DNA of 64,000 nucleotides, from positions 396,020-460,019 of the forward strand of contig QRDG01000064.1 in the NCBI GenBank assembly GCA_012064385.1. The letters are read 5' to 3'. A model generated the notes under the pieces. It did not search any database. It was not told the DNA's origin and was given only the letters and a program-made list of their open reading frames with translations. The translations under genes were made by a program, and so were the position numbers. Of the stretch, positions 57,591 to 64,000 are shown in pieces (within the stretch, counting starts at the first letter, position 1; each line of letters starts with the position of its first letter). Source of the DNA: Puccinellia tenuiflora. Its lineage: Eukaryota > Streptophyta > Magnoliopsida > Poales > Poaceae.

Positions 57591-58063
57591 TGGATGCATG
57601 ATAATCCCCAAGAGCAAGGAATCACTGTAGCACAATTCAATATGGAAGTAAGGTATCGATCCGCAGGAGCAAGAAGGAAAAGTTACCTATTCCCTACAAC
57701 TAAAGTGTCACAAGTTTTAGTTGATTATGCACTAAACAAGTTTATAGAACAAGGTGGTTGATTTAATGGATGGAAGTTTGATGTAACAAAACAGGAGTGT
57801 GAAAGTGTCCCAATCCTCTTTAATCCAAGAGGACAAGACAAAGGTGTAAACGGTGCTTTGGAAATAAGGCCTAGGGATCATGCTTTCACTAGTGGACACT
57901 CTCAACAATAATAATATAATTGAATACATAGATAATTCCTCTTCACTATGCTACCCCGAACTATCCTGTGGTTGGATAACGAACACCAATCCATTATGTA
58001 GGGCTACAAAAAGCACACCTTAAAGTTCGTATTCCACATCTATGGACACTTCATGCGGTCACT
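57591..58063 (-). mobile_element. Gypsy LTR remnant, minus strand
   Basis: On the minus strand, 58055 to about 57830 matches the LTR segment around 1045-1110 (CATAGATGTGGAATACGAAC, then GTGTGCTTTT.GTAGCCCTA). The rest looks like LTR/leader sequence of a related Gypsy. Confidence 0.6.
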
Positions 58064-58620
58064 CACTACAAGAGAACTGGCCCATAGAGACACTATTTTG
58101 GTCCTGTAGAGACACTAATATTGTCTATACATAGTTGTAGAGATATTTTCCATATTGTCTCAAAAGTGTCACTACATGCAGTGTCTCTTAAACTGTAAAG
58201 TCATTTTGTGAAATGTCTATATATGGCATAAGGACACTTTGTAAAGACACCAGGTTGTGTAGCTACACACCTACCGACACTTCAAAGATACACTTGAATG
58301 TGTATGTATAGTTGTAGAGGCACTACCAGGAAGCATTTTAGCCTGTCTCTAACATCAATAGGAACATTTTGGTGTGGCAATGTGAGACGTGTAAGCGAGG
58401 CGTTTTTTTCGGTCCCAGAATAGACAGTGCGTAGAGACATACATATTGTCCACATATTATCCGTGAGATGTAATTAGTGTTTGAAGGTATGGGTAATAGC
58501 AGCAGTAAGTGATGATGTGGGCAAGGCAAATCCATCCGTAAAGTAAGGATTAGGTAGTGATACTCATTTGTATTTAAACTCAATTACATACAGCATAGGA
58601 TGTTACATAAACAATGTGGT
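58064..58620 (+). mobile_element. CACTA-type terminus with subterminal GTAGAGACAC repeats
   Basis: Starts CACTACAAGAGAACTGG, a CACTA-superfamily end, followed by direct and inverted copies of GTAGAGACAC/GTGTCTCT as subterminal repeats. No opposite terminus (CTTGTAGTG) was found downstream in the window, so the element is truncated or its right end is unrecognised. Confidence 0.55.
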
Positions 58621-59705
58621 AGAATGTACATTCTGCTTAATCCATCGGAGGACATTTCTAACGACTAAAACTTAAAAGAGAAAGTGGAGTGGCATAGTAG
58701 GACGAGTGTTTTCTCCATCTAACGACATTTCTAACGACTAAACCTTATTGCCTTGTCTTGGCTAATCAGTGGGCGATGTTTTCTCCATCTCAGATCTTCG
58801 TTGGAGGAGAGAATGATGGGCTCTTTGGCTGCCGGAGAGAGGTCGAGAACTGGAGCGAACTCTGCTTCGTCCTCGGAATGGTTTGAGGGTCGGGCATCGG
58901 TTAGCCTGGAAGAAAAACTTTTTGCTCCTATGTAGCACCTCGGCTCCACGCCGTGACCTGGCAGCACCTCGGCTCCACGGCGGCAGCAACGCTGCCCCTC
59001 TCGGCAGCGCGCCATCGTGCCCAGGCTCCACGCCGAAAGCAGCCGCCGCTGGGACCTGGCAGCACCTCGGCTCCACGCCGGCAGCAGCGTCGTCCGCTGT
59101 AGACAGCACAGCCGCTGTCCCTTTGTAGCATCAGCAGCCTGGCCGCGGTGCCGCCTCCACCTTGCTGTCCTCCCCCGTGAGCTGAGTCACGCGGCCAAGC
59201 GGGCCGGCGTCCGGAGTCGAGGGCGAAGGAGGAGGTGCGCAGAGACGGGAAGGAGCCCACAACGGCGATGAGGACAAATAACGGCGGCAGAGCACTAGGG
59301 CAGCGTGACGAACGACCTGGGCAGCGGCGGGCAAAACCCGCGGAAGCTAGGAGCACGGAGTGGTCTCCGGCGACGGCCAGCAGGAGCGCACAATGCTAGA
59401 GCGCGAGCGGCGGCGAGGTGGCTGGCTAGGTGAGGAATGGCAATGGCGGCATCTGGCCGACGACTGGTTCGATTGTTTGTTGAGCAGTTGAGGAAAGGGG
59501 ATAAGGAACGGGGAAAGGAAGTGGTGGGACCCAGTCGAACGTGGCTGCAATTTCTATCGCCACGAGAGGGACGCGTGGCACGCTGTGGATCCGGATGCTC
59601 AGGACGATCAGAACGCGCGAGCCCCCGGAGGTTCCGTAGCGTTTTCCATATAAAAAGGGATTACAACAAGGAGGGAGCGGCAGGGGACAAGCAAGGAACA
59701 TAGGT
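58621..59705. other. Mixed segment with GC-rich repeat, gene-fragment-like
   Basis: Two partial direct repeats (GACATTTCTAACGACTAAA at about 58648 and 58722; TGTTTTCTCCATCT at about 58708 and 58780) precede a GC-rich part. There AGCACCTCGGCTCCACGCCG is repeated about three times (near 58936, 58963, 59065). On the minus strand several 80-140-codon ORFs overlap, with a TATA-like TTTTTATATGG upstream (about 59657-59647). It could be a captured gene 5' end; no domain was recognised. Confidence 0.3.
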
Positions 59706-60127
59706 AGACCCGCGTTTGTGACTTTCCTTGCACAAATGTAGAGGATTGATTATATCACGTTATGATAAGTAATAAGTGTCGAACTCAACGTTAAAGGAAA
59801 ATATTGACATCTAATGCTGGCGTACAGATAAATGTAGTTGTTGAAAAGATTGATAAATAATTAAAAATGATATGATTAAAATATAGATAAGTAAAGATAA
59901 AAGATATTACCATTCAAAGATGGTCCAATCCAAAAAGTGTGAGAGAGGACAAGTCTAAGGTCTGAGTTCACCTAGATACAAAATCCAGTGGAACCCCTTG
60001 AGTTAAATCTCCTTCTTTTCAGTGAACGAAACTCACGAACTCGACAAAGCCTCCCTTTGTCATCGTCTCACCACCTCTCCACGCCCCAAAAACCAGATTA
60101 ATGACTCCCTTGTTTGCCAACGGGGAT
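59706..60127. other. AT-rich remnant sequence
   Basis: No gene. Style and composition resemble Gypsy LTR/internal remnants; no boundary was identified on its left side. Confidence 0.35.
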
Positions 60128-60622
60128 TGTCGATGGTATAAACCGACGGTGAAGATACGGGACTATGTACACGCGGGCATCGTCGATGTGGGTTAGTAGA
60201 CGAAAGACACGGGAGACAAGATTTATACAGCTTCGGGACCCGGGAAACATCATCCGGTAATATCCCTATGTGTTGTATGTGGCTAGGTCTTATTCCGTAT
60301 GCTCTTGGTGGAAGTCGCCGTATGAGACGGCTCCTCTCTTGTAGGTCTTGTGTTGAGGTTCTAAGTCCTCTGTTGAGTCTCTCCGACTTGTTTAGTCTTT
60401 CTAGGTTGTGTTGGGCTTGTCCCTCTTGGGGCTCCCAGCTCCTCCTTATAAAGATGGAAGGCCGAGTTACAAGTCGAGTCCTTTTAGGACACAACTAATC
60501 TATTACAAGTCGGCAAGGTGAGTCCTTTTCCTACTCTGATTGTGGAGTCGGCCTGCTGGGCCACCCCCTTGATGGGCCACGTTAATCCTCCTTGCGGGTA
60601 CCCGTGTCCCATATCCAAAACA
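60128..60622 (-). repeat. 3' LTR of the minus-strand Gypsy
   Basis: On the minus strand it starts TGTTTTGGATATGGG and ends ACCATCGACA (495 bp). It is preceded by a purine tract. Confidence 0.82.
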
Positions 60623-60640
60623 GTAGCCCCGAGCTTTCGG
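60623..60640 (-). other. Polypurine tract of the minus-strand Gypsy
   Basis: The minus strand reads CCGAAAGCTCGGGGCTAC, directly before the LTR start. Confidence 0.75.
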
Positions 60641-60811
60641 GTGACTCGAAGAGTCAGGCGGCAGGTCTTGATTTGTTGAAGATGTTGTCTTCGTGGGACA
60701 CGGAGTCCGTGCCGGTTTGTTTGCCATCTTGTAGATGTAGAGCTTGCGGAGTTGCGGACAAATGTTGCTGGCTTGTTGCTGTCAATGATGTCGCGGCACC
60801 CGACGCTGCAT

Positions 60812-60910
60812 TTGCCGGGTTGTCGATGTAGACTTTGTCGGGTTGTCGATGTAGACGTTGCCGAGTTGTCAATGTAGATGTTGCCGAGTTGTTGGCGTAG
60901 ATGTTGCCGG
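60812..60910. repeat. 23-bp minisatellite, about four copies
   Basis: The unit TTGCCGAGTTGTCGATGTAGA and variants is repeated head to tail within the internal region of the minus-strand Gypsy. Confidence 0.85.
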
Positions 60911-61678
60911 CTTCACCTGCCGGCTCGTTTTTGAAGCGAGTCTTCATTTTTCTCCGAGTACTTTTGATGAGCTATGTGACTTCGCTCGAGCTTGCTTACA
61001 CTGGTATATGTAGCCCCCTAGCACCGAGTTTTTTAACTTATGACAGCTTGGAGCTTGTGTTGATAAATCGTAACTTCAAATGATGTAGCCCCCGAGTGCC
61101 GGGTCGTTTTCCTGCGACGACTCGGGACTCCTTGATGCATAACTCTTGTTCTTGAGCTTTGAACAGTGTAACCCCCGAGTGTCGGGTTGTTTGCCTGCAG
61201 CAACTCGGAACTCCTTTGAGGTATCTAAAATAAAACTTGTGTATGCATTACACCGTTCGTGACGTATGAAAAGAATTAAATAGATATCACAACGATTCGC
61301 TTTACTTGTGTTCAAATGATTAATCGTTCGACTCGACTAAGTAGGCTTTCACGGGAACTTTTTTCATGCAAATATGATATGCTCAGTTTTTTCAACGAAG
61401 GCCTCTATGCTTCAGAGTCGATCGACACTGTCATACACACTACTTGGTCAATTGCGTTTCGCATCTGACTTACTAAAGAAACGAACTTCAAATTATTATG
61501 CCAGAGGCAGGATACCTATGTTTGGACTGCGCATCATGGCAGCTAATCCTCTTTGGCAACCTTACGACAAGAAGAATTAATAGCCCCCGAGATTAACTCA
61601 AAGGTGACAACTTTATTTAATTGACTAAATAAATAAAGTATGAAATTTAAATATAAAGACGACATAGTTGTTTATTCT
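60911..61678 (-). other. Internal remnant of the minus-strand Gypsy
   Basis: No intact gene. Purine-tract-like TAGCCCCCGAGTGCCGGGT motifs (plus strand) recur at about 61086 and 61171, echoing the PPT at 60623. Confidence 0.5.
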
Positions 61679-62337
61679 TTGAAGTTGAGTACCCTCGTGA
61701 GTCGGCGGACCATCGGGATCATCGCAAGTCGTTGGCCAGACTTGAACCCTGGTAGGAACCCGGAGCATAGGAGACCAAAGCCACATGATCGGGGCGGCGT
61801 TGTGTCCGTCGATGAATTGAGCTGACTCCATCTTGCTTCTCTTTCCTTTTCTTTTTCTCTTTGCTTTGGGACTTGAGCTAGCTTCACATGCAAAAAGTGA
61901 GTTTCATGCACGTAGCTAGCTTTGTGCTCCTTTATTTTTTCCCTTGGAATCTCTCTCGAAATAGGCTTTCATCCCGCTTTATAAATAAAGCCAAACGGCC
62001 GAATCGATACAAAGTGATGAGGAGAACCTCTTACAAAGCAGAATGGTCAAGGGTTTTCACTCAGAGCCCTAACGTGATGAAGGTAGCTGCAACAACGCCC
62101 CCAAGAGGGTAACGATACCCGCAGGCATCACCGCTGTTGGCGCCGAAGCACTGAGCTTTCACTCGGAAAAACCTTCGCACAACGTCCGCACAAATGTCCC
62201 GCCCACTAATCCCGAGTTTGATCTCCACGACACGATCTGGGAGTTGCCGCCGCCAACACCAGGACCCCCGTCACCCGCTCCACGCCATCCACACAGCCAA
62301 AAAACGAAGCCATCACCACCGCCACAACGCTCGCCGT
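61679..62337. repeat. Dispersed repeat, copy B
   Basis: 659 bp matching 44385-45179 in the same orientation, but without the segment 44749-44883 of copy A. Nested in the minus-strand Gypsy. Confidence 0.75.
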
Positions 62338-62794
62338 AGAGCCACTCATGCGGTCCACCTTCCAGGGTCGTCGCCCCGGCGTCCGCAACCTGAGGGACCA
62401 ACAAGTTGCAGGGTCAACGTGGCGGAAGAGTGAGGCCGGTGACAAAGCTATGTCCGCAAAGGTAACATCAGCAACCGATAGGAGGAGACCACCGTCCTCC
62501 AACGCCCGCGGCGGTCGCCGACCGGACGCAACAGCAGGGCCGGTCAGGCCCAGATCAGCCTAGCAGGCCTAGATCCGGCCCGACCAGCCCCATCGCCGCG
62601 CTGCAGCGTCGCGGTCGCCGTTGTCACCCTTGGAACAACCTCAATGAGCACTAGCTGAGTACGGACCCGATCTCCTCTTTTTTTTAGCTAGCTGTTGTGC
62701 ACAATCGAGGCATGCAACTTTTTTTCCTTGCGTTGATCCGGAGGAAGCTCCGTGACCGGGTCCAACTCCAAAGGAGTTGACTTAGGAATCCGTA
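62338..62794. other. GC-rich then mixed internal sequence
   Basis: No gene was recognised. It separates the dispersed repeat from the leader ORF of the minus-strand Gypsy. Confidence 0.35.
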
Positions 62795-63067
62795 TCAAGG
62801 TGAAACTTGGACTCCGACCACACGCGAGTTTGCGAGCGATGCAGAAGCCGCACCCGCTCGACTTGGGAGACGCCGAGTTCTTTGCCCATTACGCCAAATC
62901 ATGGGACACGTAGATAAATCATGATATTGCAAACATGATTGCTGTACGCGCGGGGCAGTGTTGATGTCGATCCCCGCGCCCGTGTGCATGAAGATCTTGA
63001 CGCGTCCGAGTCGTTTGACCGATTCGGTGATGAACTCGCCGTCGTCGTTGATGAAGATTGGACCCAT
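62795..63067 (-). pseudogene. Leader/gag-start ORF of the minus-strand Gypsy
   Basis: ATG at 63067, 26 bases after the PBS; 90 codons. The start MGPIFINDDGEFITESV is followed by a region without known motifs. By position it should be the beginning of gag, truncated before any capsid domain. Confidence 0.4.
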
Positions 63068-63092
63068 CGAATTGTGAATCCACGCGCACTTA

Positions 63093-63110
63093 GCCCCACT
63101 GTGGGCGTCA
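63093..63110 (-). other. Primer binding site, tRNA-Lys type, minus strand
   Basis: The minus strand reads TGACGCCCACAGTGGGGC, two mismatches from the perfect tRNA-Lys PBS at 30867. One base separates it from the LTR. Confidence 0.8.
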
Positions 63111-63111
63111 A

Positions 63112-63328
63112 TGTCGATGATATAAACCGACGGTGAAGATACGGGACTATGTACGTGCGGGCATTATCGATGTGGGTTAGTAGACGAAAGACAGGGGAGA
63201 CAAGATTTATACAACTCCGGGACCGGGAAACATCATCCGGTAATATCCCTACGTGTTGTTTGTGGCTAGGTCTTATTTCGTATGCTCTTGGTGGAAGTCG
63301 TCATATGAGACAGCTCCTCTCTTGTGTA
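63112..63328 (-). repeat. 5' LTR of the minus-strand Gypsy, part
   Basis: It matches 60128-60343, then stops at the CACTA insertion. Confidence 0.82.
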
Positions 63329-63459
63329 CACTAGTAGAAAAAGGGCCTTTCGGAAAGCCATTAGGCCCGGTTCGGCCACAAACCGGGATCAATGCCCGGC
63401 ATTGGTCCCGGTTCGAGCTGCCAGGGCCCCGTGAGCCATTGGTCCCGGTTCTGATGGGG

Positions 63460-63539
63460 GTATTAGTCCCGGTTCGTGCTATGAACCGGGACTAAAGCTC
63501 TGTTTAGTCCCGGTTCATAGCACGAACCGGGACTAATAC
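63460..63539. repeat. Perfect 37-bp inverted repeat (hairpin) in the CACTA subterminal region
   Basis: Arms 63460-63496 and 63503-63539 around a 6-base loop (GCTCTG). Each arm itself carries TAGTCCCGGTTC and GAACCGGGACTA, the likely transposase-binding motif. Confidence 0.93.
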
Positions 63540-63550
63540 TCCTCCCCTGC

Positions 63551-63560
63551 CTATATATAC
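63551..63560 (+). promoter_or_regulatory. TATA box of the CACTA transposase gene
   Basis: CTATATATAC just inside the subterminal repeats, about 330 bases before the transposase ATG. Confidence 0.6.
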
Positions 63561-63885
63561 CGCACCAAGGCAGAGCTTTTGTCCTCTCTTTTTTTTCTGC
63601 TAGGAGGTGTGAGAGGTGGGTGCTAGTTTGTTTTCCTTTGCTATGCACTAGAGGTGTTCGATGAAATGTCCGAGCCACACTTAAGTTCACACAAAATGAT
63701 ATGAGGTGCCCGAGCCACACTTAAGCTTTCTCCTCTCTCTTTCCTCCGATCGATCGAGGTTAGGAACCTTGTCCTTTTCATCTGTAATTGATACAAATAT
63801 TGCATGTATCGATGTACGGTGGTCATTTCACTATTCAAAATGTTATTCTAATGGTATTTGATAAACTTAATTATATGATATGCAG

Positions 63886-64000
63886 ATGGATGCACGGCAG
63901 CGATGGATGTACGGCGACCGACGCAGTTCCGATTTTATTGCAGGCCTGCATAAATTTCTCGATGTGGCTGAGGCAAACAAAGAGGATGGTTTTATGCCTT
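63886..64000 (+). CDS. CACTA TNP2-type transposase, N-terminus (cut by window end)
   Basis: ATG at 63886 directly follows a splice acceptor (ATATGATATGCAG). The 38 visible codons contain RWMYGDRRSSDFIAGLHKFL, which matches the start of the transposase-associated domain at the N-terminus of plant TNP2-type transposases (an RSWMYG..R...F..G...F pattern). This protein would excise and reintegrate the CACTA element. No stop or shift is seen in the part present; whether the gene is intact cannot be judged here. Confidence 0.85.
   Translation, partial: MDARQRWMYGDRRSSDFIAGLHKFLDVAEANKEDGFMP

Larger units (their letters stand above)
60128..63328 (-). mobile_element. Minus-strand Gypsy retrotransposon, internally rearranged, 5' LTR interrupted
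   Basis: Read on the minus strand: 5' LTR (63328 to 63112, its start lying beyond the nested CACTA), PBS 63110-63093, short gag-leader ORF, internal remnants, PPT at 60640-60623, 3' LTR 60622-60128. The first 217 bases of both LTR copies (plus-strand order) match closely. The internal domain is only 2.5 kb, lacks pol, and contains a copy of the dispersed repeat, so it is non-autonomous or deleted. Confidence 0.8.
63329..64000 (+). mobile_element. CACTA transposon (Caspar-like), 5' end
   Basis: Starts CACTAGTAGAAAAAGGGCC, the Caspar-type terminal inverted repeat as I remember it. Subterminal GGTCCCGGTTCG/GAACCGGGACTA repeats follow in both orientations, then a TATA box (CTATATATAC, 63551-63560), an apparent leader intron, and the start of a transposase. 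The element continues beyond the window. It is inserted in the 5' LTR of the minus-strand Gypsy. Confidence 0.9.

Noticed and set aside
63329..63540. CRISPR-like or bacterial repeat
   Set aside because: The repeats are subterminal CACTA motifs in both orientations without spacers; the genome is a plant.

Overview
The window looks like transposable-element-dense intergenic DNA of a Triticeae grass (wheat, Aegilops, barley or rye type). I recognise no host protein gene, tRNA or rRNA. This rests on sequence hallmarks: BARE/Angela-type Copia LTRs, Gypsy elements with tRNA-Asp and tRNA-Lys primer binding sites, a Tat-type Gypsy with an antisense accessory gene, long solo LTRs resembling large retrotransposon derivatives, a Stowaway MITE with TA duplication, and a Caspar-like CACTA transposon (CACTAGTAGAAA end). 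Family names are from memory of hallmarks, not from a search.

Layout. (1) 1-8530: fragments of minus-strand Copia LTRs, one interrupted by a complete non-autonomous Gypsy element (100-5362, TSD TCCAT). Then comes the 3' end and LTR of another Gypsy (5623-8261) carrying a 160-bp Stowaway MITE. (2) 8531-11568: 5' part of an Athila-like Gypsy (putative LTR, tRNA-Asp PBS, gag), cut by a block of GCCGTCGGC repeats. (3) About 11880-29937: a tandem array of a ~355-bp unit (about 22 full copies plus a partial one). It is interrupted by a solo Angela-type LTR (14977-16874, TSD CTAAC) and by two long same-family solo LTRs in opposite orientation (21658-26021, TSD ATATC; 26089-29917, TSD ACCGG). Removing these insertions restores the period. 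(4) 29938-44122: a Tat-lineage Gypsy with two 927-bp LTRs, tRNA-Lys PBS, degenerate gag-pol with an extra RNase H, a degenerate 3' repeat block, and a long spliced antisense gene of the Transposase_28 type with its own TATA boxes and 5'UTR intron.

(5) 44123-47635: GC-rich tandem repeats, a dispersed repeat, and a broken CACTA second ORF with introns. It is interrupted by (6) 47636-56885, a SIRE/Maximus-like Copia that carries gag but no recognisable pol, with a truncated 3' LTR. (7) 56886-60127: mixed remnants, namely an unclassified TTTTGCTAC/CTCCGGCGA repeat, a minus-strand Gypsy LTR piece, a CACTACAAGAG terminus and a GC-rich segment. (8) 60128-63328: a minus-strand Gypsy (3' LTR, PPT, internal, tRNA-Lys PBS, 5' LTR). 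Its 5' LTR is interrupted by (9) a CACTA element (63329-64000, running off the window) with a 37-bp hairpin, a TATA box and the first codons of its transposase.

The nesting gives a relative order of insertion. The array predates the solo LTRs and the Tat element; the CACTA ORF2 predates the Copia; the minus-strand Gypsy predates the terminal CACTA. Nearly all element genes are decayed by stops, frameshifts or truncation. The best preserved are the antisense Tat gene (its conserved exon), the two gag genes and the start of the terminal CACTA transposase.
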